Source: Nocardioides sp. J54 (GTDB lineage: Bacteria; Actinomycetota; Actinomycetes; Propionibacteriales; Nocardioidaceae). From it: a DNA stretch of 42,077 nucleotides. The position numbers were made by a program, and so were the translations under genes. Shown in pieces: positions 8,501 through 16,271 of this stretch (positions are counted from its first letter, which is position 1; every line of letters begins with the position of its first letter). Location: positions 1 through 42,077 of the forward strand of contig NZ_JAER01000039.1 in assembly GCF_000519005.1 (NCBI RefSeq). Direction: 5' to 3'. The notes under the pieces were generated by a model, which had not been told where the DNA came from, did no database searches, and saw only the letters and a program-made list of their open reading frames with translations.

Positions 8501-9443
8501 AGGTCTCGGCGACGTTCGTGGCCAGCACCACGCGGCGGCGCGAGCCCTTCGCGGGCGCGAACACGCGGTGCTGCTCGGCCGCGGAGAGGCGCGAGTAGAG
8601 CGGGAGGACGTCGATCCCGCGGATGCCCTCGCCGAGCGGCGCGAGCGCCTCGGCGGTGTCGCGGATCTCCCGCTCGCCGGGCAGGAAGACGAGCACGTCG
8701 CCCGGGCCCTCGGCGGACAGCTCCCGGACGGCGTCGACGATCGCCTCGGTCTGGTCGCGGACGATCGGCTCGCCGTCCCCGTCGACGTCGCCCTCGGCCA
8801 GGTCGCCGTAGTCGACCAGCGGGCGGTAGCGGACCTCGACCGGGTAGGTGCGGCCGCTGACCTCGATCACCGGTGCGGGCGTGCCGTCGGGTGCCGCGAA
8901 GTGCTCGGCGAAGCGGGCGGTCTCGATGGTCGCCGAGGTGATGACGAGCTTGAGGTCCGGCCGCTTCGGCAGCAGCTGGCGCAGGTAGCCGAGCAGGAAG
9001 TCGATGTTGAGGCTGCGCTCGTGGGCCTCGTCGATGATGATCGTGTCGTAGCGGCGCAGCATCCGGTCGCGCTGCAGCTCGGCGAGCAGGATGCCGTCGG
9101 TCATCAGCTTGACCCGGCTCTGCTTCGACGTCTTGTCGGTGAAGCGGACCTGGTAGCCGACCAGGTCGCCCAGCTCGGTGCCGAGCTCCTCGGCGATCCG
9201 CTCGGCCACCGAGCGGGCGGCGATCCTGCGTGGCTGGGTGTGCCCGATCATCCGCGGCCGGGCGGCCGGGTCGTCCGGGGCCGGCATGCCGCGGCCGAGC
9301 TCGAGGCAGATCTTCGGCAGCTGGGTGGTCTTGCCGGAGCCGGTCTCGCCCGCGACGATCACGACCTGGTGGTCACGGATCGCGGCGGCGATGTCGTCAC
9401 GGCGGGCGCTGACCGGGAGGTCGGGCGGGTAGGAGATGTCCAC
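5580..9443 (-). CDS. hrpA: ATP-dependent RNA helicase HrpA (DEAH-box)
   Basis: HrpA is a cytosolic DEAH-box RNA helicase implicated in mRNA processing and ribosome/translation quality control. The 1287-residue product has Walker A GETGSGKT (32-39), the DEAH box (138-141), the SAT motif some 30 residues later, and motif VI QRSGRCGR. These are followed by the winged-helix/ratchet and OB-fold regions and the long HrpA-specific C-terminal DUF3418. The length matches full-size bacterial HrpA. The start is GTG at 9443; the next residues (DISYPPDLPVSARRDDI) fit the family N-terminus. The unknown gene ending at 4945 follows after 23 nt, suggesting an operon. Confidence 0.97.
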   Translation of the reverse strand: MDISYPPDLPVSARRDDIAAAIRDHQVVIVAGETGSGKTTQLPKICLELGRGMPAPDDPAARPRMIGHTQPRRIAARSVAERIAEELGTELGDLVGYQVRFTDKTSKQSRVKLMTDGILLAELQRDRMLRRYDTIIIDEAHERSLNIDFLLGYLRQLLPKRPDLKLVITSATIETARFAEHFAAPDGTPAPVIEVSGRTYPVEVRYRPLVDYGDLAEGDVDGDGEPIVRDQTEAIVDAVRELSAEGPGDVLVFLPGEREIRDTAEALAPLGEGIRGIDVLPLYSRLSAAEQHRVFAPAKGSRRRVVLATNVAETSLTVPGIRYVVDTGVARISRYSARTKVQRLPIEPISQASANQRSGRCGRVAAGIAIRLYSEEDFESRPEFTDPEILRTNLASVILQMSSLGLADKGGDISRFPFVEPPDRRHVQAGVQLLEELGAVGPRGDLTKTGRRLARLPIDPRLGRMLLEAERLGCVRDVLVIVAALSLQDPRERPGAEHPKEQAQADQLHARFKAERSDFLTLLNLWNHLRQQQKELSGSAFRRMCKREFLNYLRVREWQELVAQLRQVTKEMGIRLEAPSDNPDADGIHQALLSGLLSHVGLLEEREKPKPGAKRDGRRPGPREYLGARGARFAIFPGSGLARKNPQYLMAGELVETGRLWARQNAEIQPQWAERLGAHLVKRSYSEPHWSRKRQSVMATERVTLYGVPLATDRPVNYGKIDPELSRELFIRHALVYGEWDTRHRFLRENQRLLEEAEELEHRARRRDLVVDEHTLFDFYDARIPEGVVSGAHFDRWWRDERRKRPDLLTFDPAMLTHDAADEVSEEDYPEQWSVAGGLTFPISYHFEPGAKDDGLTIDIPVSTLNRVDDEDFSWIVPGLREELVVELIRGLPKQLRVNFVPAPNTAREFLAAVPAGEEPLLDALERYLRSTTGVHVPRDAWDLAALPAHLTPSFRVVDDRGRVQGRGKSLADLKAPLQPQFDEAMASVASDSGVARTGETDWVFDDVPQTATWTRAGHEVEAYPGLVDEGGTVGLQVFGSTDERDARHRLGVVRLLLLALGDAPVKGVVDGLSNTDKLGLSGTPYPTTHALIADCLRAVVVDAVDARGPVHSRKEYDDLLAAVSATAADAVRTTVADLLRVLETWREVDRLLSGRADLPLLPALADLQAQLGRLVHDGFVGEAGAARLRRYRTWLLAMKERRTALEVGGNAALHKDRQRMDLVQPLQEAWLARVAALPEGRPPGAGLRAIRWMLEEYRVSLWAQQLGVDGPVSDVRLRKAFDALGA

Positions 9444-9494
9444 AGCGCGGACCAGTCTCCCACCTGCCCGGAGCCGGGACGGAACCCGCGGGGG

Positions 9495-10160
9495 TCACCC
9501 ACGCCAGGCAGGGACTCCGCTGAGGCCGGAGCGGCCGAGGATGACGGTCAGCACCTGGTCCCCGAAGTCGGCGACGGCCTGCACCTCACCGCGGCGCGTG
9601 GCCAGGGCGGCGCGCGTGGCCCCCTCGACGTCGACGTCCTCGCAGGTCCAGCCGGCCGGGCAGTCGTCGACGCCGGCGCCGGACCAGGACTCGACCTCGC
9701 CGAGACCGACCTCGCGCCAGGCCTGGTCCCCGACCTCGGTGTCGATGCGGGCAGCCATCGCCAGGAACCGGTCGGTGCGGTCGTCGCCGGCGGCCAGGCC
9801 CGCACCGGCGGCGAGTGCGTCGGTGAGGGCGCCCGGCCGCACGTCGCGTACCTCGACCTCCGGCAGGGCCGGGCCGGGCCCAGCGGCGGCCGGGCCGTCA
9901 TGGGTCGCGGGCGTGGTCCGGTCGGGCACGGGGGCGTCGTCGGCGGCCAGCTGCCCGCCCGTGCTGAACCCGGCGGCGGAGACGGCGGCCACGGTCGCGG
10001 CGGTGCCGGCGACGGCGCCGGTGCGGACCCGGCGGTGCCGCCGTCGGCCGCGGCGCAGGTCGGCGTCCGGGTCGGTGGCCGGCACGTCCAGCTGGTCGGC
10101 CAGCAGCCGCAGCTGCTGGTCCAGGCGGTCCTCGAGGGGGGTGCTGCTCGGGTTGCTCAT
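9495..10160 (-). CDS. Single-pass membrane protein encoded with a SigE-family sigma factor
   Basis: This 221-residue protein starts at an ATG that overlaps the sigma-factor stop by 4 nt (ATGA), so the two are translationally coupled. The N-terminal ~50 residues are charged and probably cytosolic, with an Arg-rich stretch (RRGRRRHRRVR). One hydrophobic segment follows at about residues 48-70. The rest is an Ala/Asp-rich extracytoplasmic region with two Cys in DCPAGWTCEDV, which could form a disulfide. Position and topology suggest a regulator (anti-sigma-like) of the adjacent sigma factor. The zinc-binding HxxxCxxC anti-sigma motif is absent, so this remains inference. Confidence 0.75.
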   Translation of the reverse strand: MSNPSSTPLEDRLDQQLRLLADQLDVPATDPDADLRRGRRRHRRVRTGAVAGTAATVAAVSAAGFSTGGQLAADDAPVPDRTTPATHDGPAAAGPGPALPEVEVRDVRPGALTDALAAGAGLAAGDDRTDRFLAMAARIDTEVGDQAWREVGLGEVESWSGAGVDDCPAGWTCEDVDVEGATRAALATRRGEVQAVADFGDQVLTVILGRSGLSGVPAWRG

Positions 10161-10669
10161 CGGTACTCCAGCTCGGTCTCGTGGTGGACGGGTTCGGCCA
10201 GCGCGTCGCGCAGCGCGGCCAGGGCGGCGGAGGTCTGGCTCTTCACGGTGCCGGGGCTGACCCCGAGGTCGGCGGCGGTCTCCTCGACGCTGAGCCCCCA
10301 GTAGTGGCGCAGCACGACCACCCGCCGCTGCTTCGGCGGGAGCGCGCCGAGCGCGACCCACAGGGCCTCGAGCTCGGCCACGTCCGGGCCGGTCACCGGC
10401 GCGTCTGGCAGGCGGTCGCCCGCGCTCGCCTCGCGCCGCCAGGGGCGCCGGGTCTCGTCGATGTGGGCGTTGACCACCGCCCGGCGCACGTAGGCGTGGA
10501 CGGAGTCCGCCCGCTGCACCCGCGGCCACGCGACGTACAGCCTGGCCAGCGCCGCCTGGACCACGTCCTCCGCCCGGTGCGGGTCCCCGCACAACAACCA
10601 CGCCGCGCGCATCAGCTGGGGTCGCCGCGCGGCGACGTACGCCGTGAACGCCTCGTCGCGTCTCGCCAC
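10157..10669 (-). CDS. SigE-family (ECF) RNA polymerase sigma factor
   Basis: This is a 170-residue ECF sigma factor that would direct RNA polymerase to a small stress or envelope regulon. Region 2 is at about residues 8-75 (including AEDVVQAALARLYVAW and the RRAVVNAHID segment). Region 4 is at about 100-160, with the helix-turn-helix text LPPKQRRVVVLRHYWGLS then VEETAADLGVSPGTVKSQ. The length and wording are typical of the actinobacterial SigE family. GTG at 10669 is preceded by GAGGAG at 6-nt spacing. It is coupled to the membrane-protein gene downstream. Confidence 0.93.
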   Translation of the reverse strand: MARRDEAFTAYVAARRPQLMRAAWLLCGDPHRAEDVVQAALARLYVAWPRVQRADSVHAYVRRAVVNAHIDETRRPWRREASAGDRLPDAPVTGPDVAELEALWVALGALPPKQRRVVVLRHYWGLSVEETAADLGVSPGTVKSQTSAALAALRDALAEPVHHETELEYR

Positions 10670-10754
10670 GTCATCTCCTCTGCTTCTCCGGCATCGCCTT
10701 CACCCTTATCGACGGAACGCGCAGCCGATCGGTTGGACGCGTCGGGCCACGAGC

Positions 10755-10785
10755 TTGCGGTCCGTCGTGTGAGGTGGGTTACAGT
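10755..10785 (+). promoter_or_regulatory. Candidate promoter of the lysine-catabolic operon
   Basis: TTGCGG (10755-10760) and TACAGT (10780-10785) are separated by 19 nt. They lie about 97 nt upstream of the aminotransferase ATG. The interval to the start codon leaves room for an operator, but I see no clear palindrome. Confidence 0.4.
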
Positions 10786-10881
10786 GGACGGAGATTGTCA
10801 GGCAACGGGAACTTCCCCGGCAGAGGTCTGGCCAGGCCGAAGGATTTCCTGCACGATCGTCTTGGGAACGGAGGGATCCGC

Positions 10882-12114
10882 ATGCGCCTCACCACCGAGC
10901 GGACCGGCGTCACTCCCCGCCGCACCGCGGCCGAGGTGGCCCGGGCCGAGGCCCGCACCGCCCACAACTACCACCCGCTCCCCGTCGTGCTCCGCGACGG
11001 CGAGGGCGCCTGGGTCACCGACGTCGACGGTCGGCGCTACCTCGACTTCCTCGCCGGCTACTCGGCACTGAACTTCGGGCACGGCCACCCGCGGCTGCTC
11101 GCCGCGGCGCACGCCCAGCTGGACCGGCTCACGCTGACCAGCCGCGCCTTCGTGCACGACCGGTTCGCCGACTTCTGCGCCGCGCTCGGCGACCTCGCCG
11201 GCAAGGACCTCGTGCTGCCGATGAACACCGGCGCCGAGGCGGTGGAGACCGCGATCAAGGTCAGCCGCAAGTGGGGGTACGACGTCAAGGGCGTGCCGGC
11301 CGACAGCGCGCGGATCGTCGTGGCCGCGGGCAACTTCCACGGCCGGACCACCACCATCGTCGGCTTCTCCGACGACCCCGACGCGCGCGACGGCTTCGGC
11401 CCGTTCACGCCCGGCTTCGACCTGGTGCCCTACGGCGACCTCGCGGCCCTCGAGGCCGCGATCACCCCGAGCACCGTGGCCGTGCTCATCGAGCCGATCC
11501 AGGGCGAGGGCGGCGTGATCATCCCGCCCGACGACTACCTGCACGGCGTCCGGGAGGTGTGCACCCGCGAACGGGTGCTCATGGTCGCCGACGAGATCCA
11601 GTCCGGGCTCGGCCGCACGGGGCGCACCTTCGCGTGCGACCACGCGGACGTCGTACCCGACCTCTACGTGCTCGGCAAGGCACTCGGCGGCGGCGTGGTG
11701 CCGGTCTCCGCCGTGGTCGCCGACCGCGACGTGCTCGGCGTGCTGCACCCGGGCCAGCACGGCTCGACCTTCGGCGGCAACCCGCTCGCCTGCGCCGTCG
11801 GCCTGGAGGTGGTCGAGATGCTGCGCACCGGCGAGCACCAGGCACACGCCGCCGAGCTCGGCGTCCTGCTGCGCGAGCGGCTGCAGGCGATGGTCGGCCA
11901 CGGCGTCGTCTCCTTCCGCTCCCGCGGCCTGTGGGCCGGCGTCGACGTCGACCCCGCCCTCGGCACCGGCCGCGACGTCTGCGAGCGGCTGGTGGAGCTC
12001 GGCGTGCTCGCCAAGGACACCCACGGCTCGACCATCCGGCTCGCCCCGCCGCTGGTCATCTCCGCCGACGACCTGGCCTGGGGCCTCGACCAGCTCGAAG
12101 GAGCGCTGCGATGA
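10882..12114 (+). CDS. rocD: Class III aminotransferase, ornithine aminotransferase-like
   Basis: A 410-residue PLP-dependent fold-type I enzyme. The N-terminal text (HNYHPLPVVL, then DVDGRRYLDFLAGYSALNFGH) matches ornithine aminotransferases. The probable Schiff-base lysine is K266 in LGKALGGG, preceded by the cofactor-binding VADEIQSGLGRTG. The ATG at 10882 has GGAGGG about seven bases upstream; longer in-frame starts lack a ribosome-binding site. As first gene of an operon with a LysDH-like enzyme, a semialdehyde dehydrogenase and HglS, it may act on lysine, ornithine or 2-aminoadipate; sequence alone does not settle the substrate. It overlaps the next gene by 4 nt. Confidence 0.92.
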   Translation: MRLTTERTGVTPRRTAAEVARAEARTAHNYHPLPVVLRDGEGAWVTDVDGRRYLDFLAGYSALNFGHGHPRLLAAAHAQLDRLTLTSRAFVHDRFADFCAALGDLAGKDLVLPMNTGAEAVETAIKVSRKWGYDVKGVPADSARIVVAAGNFHGRTTTIVGFSDDPDARDGFGPFTPGFDLVPYGDLAALEAAITPSTVAVLIEPIQGEGGVIIPPDDYLHGVREVCTRERVLMVADEIQSGLGRTGRTFACDHADVVPDLYVLGKALGGGVVPVSAVVADRDVLGVLHPGQHGSTFGGNPLACAVGLEVVEMLRTGEHQAHAAELGVLLRERLQAMVGHGVVSFRSRGLWAGVDVDPALGTGRDVCERLVELGVLAKDTHGSTIRLAPPLVISADDLAWGLDQLEGALR

Positions 12115-13256
12115 CCACGACCACCCCTCCCCCCACCCCGCCGACCGGGACCGCCCCGAAGCGGGCGATCAACCAGGTCGGCGTGATCGGCCTGGGCAAG
12201 GTGGGCGAGCTCGTCGCCGGCCTGCTCACCGACGCTGGCTTCAAGGTCAGCGGGTACGACGCCCGGTCCCGCCCGGGGCTGCGCTTCGAGGCCGCCGAGC
12301 TCGACGTGAGCGACACCGATGCCCTGCGCGAGGCACTGCGCGGCGTCGACGCCGTCGTGTCCTGCCTGCCCTACGACCGCAACATCGACGTCGCGGAGGC
12401 CGCCGCCGAGGTCGGCTGCCACTACTTCGACCTCACCGAGGACGTGCCGACCACGCAGCGCGTCATCGAGCTCGCCGCCGAGCACCCGGGCGTCGCCTTC
12501 GTGCCCCAGTGCGGCCTGGCCCCCGGCCTGATCGGCATCGTCGGGGCGTCGCTGGCCAAGGAGTTCGAGGAGATCCGCTCCATCGAGCTCAAGGTCGGCG
12601 CGCTGCCGCAGAACCCCACCGGCCTGCTCGGCTACGCGTTCAACTGGTCCGCCGAGGGCGTGGTCAACGAGTACCTCAACGACTGCGAGGTGCTCCGCTC
12701 CGGCCGGCGCCAGATGGTGCCGGCGATGGAGGAGAAGGAGCGCGTCGTCATCGGCGGCATCGAGCTCGAGGCCGCGCTCACCTCCGGCGGCCTCGGCACG
12801 ATGTGCCAGACCTACGAGGGCCGCGTGCAGCGCCTCGACTACAAGACGCTGCGCTACCCCGGCCACTTCGACCAAATGCACTTCCTCTTCGACGAGCTCG
12901 GCCTGCGGGACCGCCGCGAGGAGGTCGGCCGGATCCTCGTCGACGCCAAGCCGCCGGTCAACGACGACATCGTCTACCTCCACGCCGCCGTCGAGGGCGT
13001 CAAGGACGGGCAGCCGCTGCGCCAGAACCACGTCCGCGGCTACCTGCCGGTCACGCTCCCCGACGGCGAGGGGACCGACCGCACCTGGCGCGCGATCTCC
13101 TGGACCACCGCCTCCTCGGCCGTCGCCGTCGTGGAGCTGGTGGCCGACGGCCGCCTGCCGCAGGAGGGCTTCGTCCGCCAGGAGGACATCGCCCTCGAGG
13201 ACCTCTACGCGACCCACGCGGGCCGCCTGTTTGCCGACCACGGAAAGATCAGCTGA
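12111..13256 (+). CDS. Lysine 6-dehydrogenase / saccharopine dehydrogenase-family oxidoreductase
   Basis: A 381-residue NAD(P)-dependent enzyme with a Rossmann GLGKVG motif (residues 27-32). It also has the family segments YFDLTEDVPTT and PQCGLAPGLIGIV, followed by GALPQNPTGLLGYAFNWS. These resemble single-domain enzymes annotated as saccharopine dehydrogenase or lysine 6-dehydrogenase, which produce 2-aminoadipate 6-semialdehyde. There is no fused lysine-ketoglutarate reductase domain, so direct oxidative deamination of lysine is the simpler reading. The first ~18 residues are a Thr/Pro-rich extension. It overlaps its neighbours on both sides (4 nt and 1 nt). Confidence 0.88.
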   Translation: MTTTTPPPTPPTGTAPKRAINQVGVIGLGKVGELVAGLLTDAGFKVSGYDARSRPGLRFEAAELDVSDTDALREALRGVDAVVSCLPYDRNIDVAEAAAEVGCHYFDLTEDVPTTQRVIELAAEHPGVAFVPQCGLAPGLIGIVGASLAKEFEEIRSIELKVGALPQNPTGLLGYAFNWSAEGVVNEYLNDCEVLRSGRRQMVPAMEEKERVVIGGIELEAALTSGGLGTMCQTYEGRVQRLDYKTLRYPGHFDQMHFLFDELGLRDRREEVGRILVDAKPPVNDDIVYLHAAVEGVKDGQPLRQNHVRGYLPVTLPDGEGTDRTWRAISWTTASSAVAVVELVADGRLPQEGFVRQEDIALEDLYATHAGRLFADHGKIS

Positions 13257-14782
13257 TGAGCACCCCCACCGACCTGGCCACCCGTTCCCGCGAGATCCTC
13301 ACCGCCCTCGGCGCCGGAGACCCCTTCTCCCCCGACGGCGACCTCGTCGCCACCTCGCCCGTCGACGGCTCCGAGCTCGGCCGCCTCGTCGCGCACACGC
13401 CCGACCAGGTGGGCTCCGTCGTCGGCGACGCCCACGCGGCGTTCGAGCAGTGGCGCACCGTGCCGGCGCCCGTGCGCGGCCAGCTCGTGCGCGAGCTCGG
13501 CGAGCTCCTGCGCGAGCACAAGGAGCTGCTCGGTGAGCTGGTCTCGATCGAGGCGGGCAAGATCCGCTCCGAGGGCCTGGGTGAGGTCCAGGAGATGATC
13601 GACATCTGCGACTTCGCGGTCGGCCTCTCCCGGCAGCTGCACGGCCTGACCATCGCCTCGGAGCGCCCCGGCCACCGGATGATGGAGCAGTGGCACCCGC
13701 TGGGGGTCGTCGGCGTCATCTCGGCCTTCAACTTCCCGGTGGCCGTCTGGTCCTGGAACGCCGCCGTCGCGCTCGCCGCCGGCGACGCCGTGGTCTGGAA
13801 GCCCTCGGAGAAGACCCTGCTGACCGCGCTCGCGTGCCAGGCGCTGGCGGCGGAGGCGGCCCGGCGGGTGGGGGCACCCGCCGCCCTGTCCCAGGTCGTC
13901 CTGGGCACGAGCGCGGTCGGCGAGGCCCTCGTGGACGACCCGCGGGTCCCGCTGGTCTCGGCCACCGGCTCCACCCGGATGGGCAAGCTGGTCGCGCCGC
14001 GGGTGGCTGCCCGCCTCGGCCGCTGCCTGCTCGAGCTCGGCGGCAACAACGCCGCGATCGTCGCACCGTCGGCCGACCTCGACCTCGCCGTGCGCGGCAT
14101 CGTCTTCTCCGCCGTCGGCACCGCCGGCCAGCGCTGTACCTCGCTGCGCCGCGTCATCGTCCACGAGTCCGTCCACGACGAGCTGCTCGACCGGCTCTCG
14201 AAGGCCTACGGCACGCTGTCGATCGGCTCCCCGCTCGAGCAGTCGACGCTCGTCGGCCCGCTGGTCGACGCCGCTGCGACGGACGCCTTCCTCGCCGCCG
14301 TCGAGCAGGCCCAGGCCGACGGCGGTCGGCTGGTCACCGGCGGCACCCGCGCCGACCAGATGTCCGGCGCCGTCGCCGGCGGGCAGTACGTCGTGCCCGC
14401 GATCGTCGACATGCCCGCCCAGACCGACATCGTGAAGCAGGAGACCTTCGCTCCCCTGCTCTACGTGCTCACCTACCGCGACCTCGACGAGGCGATCGCG
14501 CTGCACAACGAGGTCGCGCAGGGCCTGTCGTCGGCGATCTTCACCCTCGACGTGCGCGAGGCCGAGACCTTCGTGTCCGCCACCGGCTCCGACTGCGGCA
14601 TCGCCAACGTCAACATCGGCACCTCCGGCGCCGAGATCGGCGGCGCCTTCGGCGGCGAGAAGGAGACCGGCGGCGGCCGCGAGTCCGGGTCAGACGCGTG
14701 GAAGGCCTACATGCGCCGCTCCACCAACACCATCAACTACTCCACCGAGCTGCCGCTGGCCCAGGGGGTCGAGTTCGGATGA
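13256..14782 (+). CDS. Aldehyde dehydrogenase, likely 2-aminoadipate-6-semialdehyde dehydrogenase
   Basis: A 508-residue NAD(P)+-dependent aldehyde dehydrogenase resembling the ALDH7 (antiquitin) group. Catalytic residues are visible: E260 in LELGGNNA and the nucleophile C294 in GQRCTS, with the usual 34-residue spacing. The NAD-binding VVWKPSEKT and the segment ISAFNFPVAVWSWN are also ALDH7-like. In this operon it should oxidise 2-aminoadipate 6-semialdehyde (or its cyclic form) to 2-aminoadipate. Its ATG shares one base with the preceding stop, and its TGA overlaps the next ATG by 4 nt. Confidence 0.94.
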   Translation: MSTPTDLATRSREILTALGAGDPFSPDGDLVATSPVDGSELGRLVAHTPDQVGSVVGDAHAAFEQWRTVPAPVRGQLVRELGELLREHKELLGELVSIEAGKIRSEGLGEVQEMIDICDFAVGLSRQLHGLTIASERPGHRMMEQWHPLGVVGVISAFNFPVAVWSWNAAVALAAGDAVVWKPSEKTLLTALACQALAAEAARRVGAPAALSQVVLGTSAVGEALVDDPRVPLVSATGSTRMGKLVAPRVAARLGRCLLELGGNNAAIVAPSADLDLAVRGIVFSAVGTAGQRCTSLRRVIVHESVHDELLDRLSKAYGTLSIGSPLEQSTLVGPLVDAAATDAFLAAVEQAQADGGRLVTGGTRADQMSGAVAGGQYVVPAIVDMPAQTDIVKQETFAPLLYVLTYRDLDEAIALHNEVAQGLSSAIFTLDVREAETFVSATGSDCGIANVNIGTSGAEIGGAFGGEKETGGGRESGSDAWKAYMRRSTNTINYSTELPLAQGVEFG

Positions 14783-16014
14783 GCCACCCGGTCGAGGACG
14801 ACCGGACGGGGATGGTCGGGGCGACCGAGCTGCGCGCCCGGTTCGCGCGCTCGCTGTCGACCCTCTACGGCACCGAGGTGCCGGCCTACACCACGCTGGT
14901 CGAGGTGTCCGAGGCCGTCAACGCCGACGTGCTCGCCGCGATGGGCCCCGAGGCCGAGCGCCTCGGGTCCATCGAGCGGGTCACCGCCGAGCGGCACGGC
15001 GCGATCCGGGTCGGCACGCCCGACGAGCTGGCCCAGGTCGCGCGCGTCTTCGGCGCCTGCGGCATGCACCCCGTCGGGTTCTACGACCTGCGCGAGGCGG
15101 ACCGGCCGATCCCCGTGGTCTCGACCGCCTTCCGGCCCGTCGACCCGGCCGAGCTCGCGGCGAACCCCTTCCGCGTGTTCACCTCGCTGCTCGTCGTCGA
15201 CGACCGCCGCTTCTTCGACGCGACCACCCAGGCCCGGCTGGAGGAGTTCCTGGCCGCGCGGCGGCTCTTCCCCGACGAGCTGCTCGACCTCGCCGACCTC
15301 GCCGAGAAGCAGGAGGGGCTGTCGTCGTACGACGCCGAGCGGTTCATCGAGCTCGCCGCCGCGTCCTTCGCGCTGTCGGCGGAGCCGGTCGACCGCGCGT
15401 GGTACGACCACCTCGAGTCGATCTCCTCGGTCGCCGCGGACATCGGCGGCGTCACCTCGACGCACATCAACCACCTGACCCCGCGGGTGCTCGACATCGA
15501 CGAGCTCTACCGCCGGATGACCGAGCGCGGCATCACGATGATCGACCGGATCCAGGGCCCGCCGCGCACCAGCAAGCCGGACGTCCTGCTGCGCCAGACG
15601 TCCTTCCGCGCACTCGCCGAGCCGCGCGCCTTCCGCGAGCCCGACGGCTCGGTGGTGCAGGGCGAGCTGCGGGTCCGCTTCGGCGAGGTGGAGGCCCGCG
15701 GCGTCGCCCTCACCCCCGAGGGCCGGGCGCTCTACGACGAGCGCGGCATCGACGCCTTCCCCGACACCGAGCCGGAGCTGCACGACGCCGGCCTCGCCTA
15801 CTACCGCCGCGACGAGGACGGCCGCCTCCAGCCGATCGTCTACGAGGACTTCCTCCCCACGTCGGCCGCCGGCATCTTCGCCTCCAACCTCACCTCCGAC
15901 GGCTCCGTCGACGCCCGCCAGCGCGCCGCCGCCCGCGACGCCGCCTGGCTCCAGGACGCCCTCGCACGCCCCCTCCACGACCCCTATCCCCTCTACGCCG
16001 CCCAGGCCGACTGA
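14779..16014 (+). CDS. hglS: DUF1338 / HglS-type 2-oxoadipate dioxygenase/decarboxylase
   Basis: A 411-residue member of the DUF1338 (YdcJ/HglS) family, whose characterised member converts 2-oxoadipate plus O2 to D-2-hydroxyglutarate and CO2 with a non-haem Fe(II) in lysine breakdown. The H-x3-R pair H73/R77 (RHGAIRVG) and H229 in THINHLTPR fit the known metal/substrate residues. The substrate loop near the C-terminus reads LPTSAAGIF (T361-S362), where I recall Val-Ser in the Pseudomonas enzyme. It is slightly shorter than that protein. It is last in the operon and is followed after 15 nt by a 22-bp tandem array in sense orientation. Confidence 0.92.
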   Translation: MSHPVEDDRTGMVGATELRARFARSLSTLYGTEVPAYTTLVEVSEAVNADVLAAMGPEAERLGSIERVTAERHGAIRVGTPDELAQVARVFGACGMHPVGFYDLREADRPIPVVSTAFRPVDPAELAANPFRVFTSLLVVDDRRFFDATTQARLEEFLAARRLFPDELLDLADLAEKQEGLSSYDAERFIELAAASFALSAEPVDRAWYDHLESISSVAADIGGVTSTHINHLTPRVLDIDELYRRMTERGITMIDRIQGPPRTSKPDVLLRQTSFRALAEPRAFREPDGSVVQGELRVRFGEVEARGVALTPEGRALYDERGIDAFPDTEPELHDAGLAYYRRDEDGRLQPIVYEDFLPTSAAGIFASNLTSDGSVDARQRAAARDAAWLQDALARPLHDPYPLYAAQAD

Positions 16015-16029
16015 CCCACCCACCCACCC

Positions 16030-16271
16030 CGCGAGGTGTGAGGGTTCGCACCGCGAGGTGTGAGGGTTCGCCCCGCGAAGTGTGAAGGTTCGCACCGCGA
16101 GGTGCGCGTTGTGGCTGCGCGAGGTGTGACTTGTGGCTGCGCGAGGTGCGCGTTGAGGTCGCGCGAGGTGCGCGCTGTGGTCGCGCGAGGTGCGCGTCGT
16201 GGTCGCGCGAGGTGCGCGTCGTGGTCGCGCGAGGTGCGGGTCGTGGCGGCGCGAGGTGCGGGTCGTGGCTA
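16030..16271 (+). repeat. 22-bp tandem repeat array 1 (11 units)
   Basis: Eleven head-to-tail units of exactly 22 bp, starting at 16030, 16052, 16074 and so on to 16250. Each begins CGCGARGTG, followed by YGNG and a GTGG-type half. The three units nearest hglS are the most diverged in their second half (GGTTCGCAC); the middle ones are nearly identical. The array starts 15 nt after the hglS stop and its last unit supplies the TAG stop of the SRPBCC gene on the other strand (16269-16271). There are no unique spacers, so it is not CRISPR. Related arrays lie at 20953-21084 and, inverted, at about 22211-22354. Confidence 0.93.

Noticed and set aside
4845..10304. A second long + strand open frame (about 1800 codons)
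   Set aside because: It lies antisense to hrpA and neighbours, and its translation is repetitive Arg/Val/Asp-rich text without domain features.
16030..16271. CRISPR array
   Set aside because: Units are contiguous 22-bp tandem repeats with no unique spacers, and no cas genes are present.
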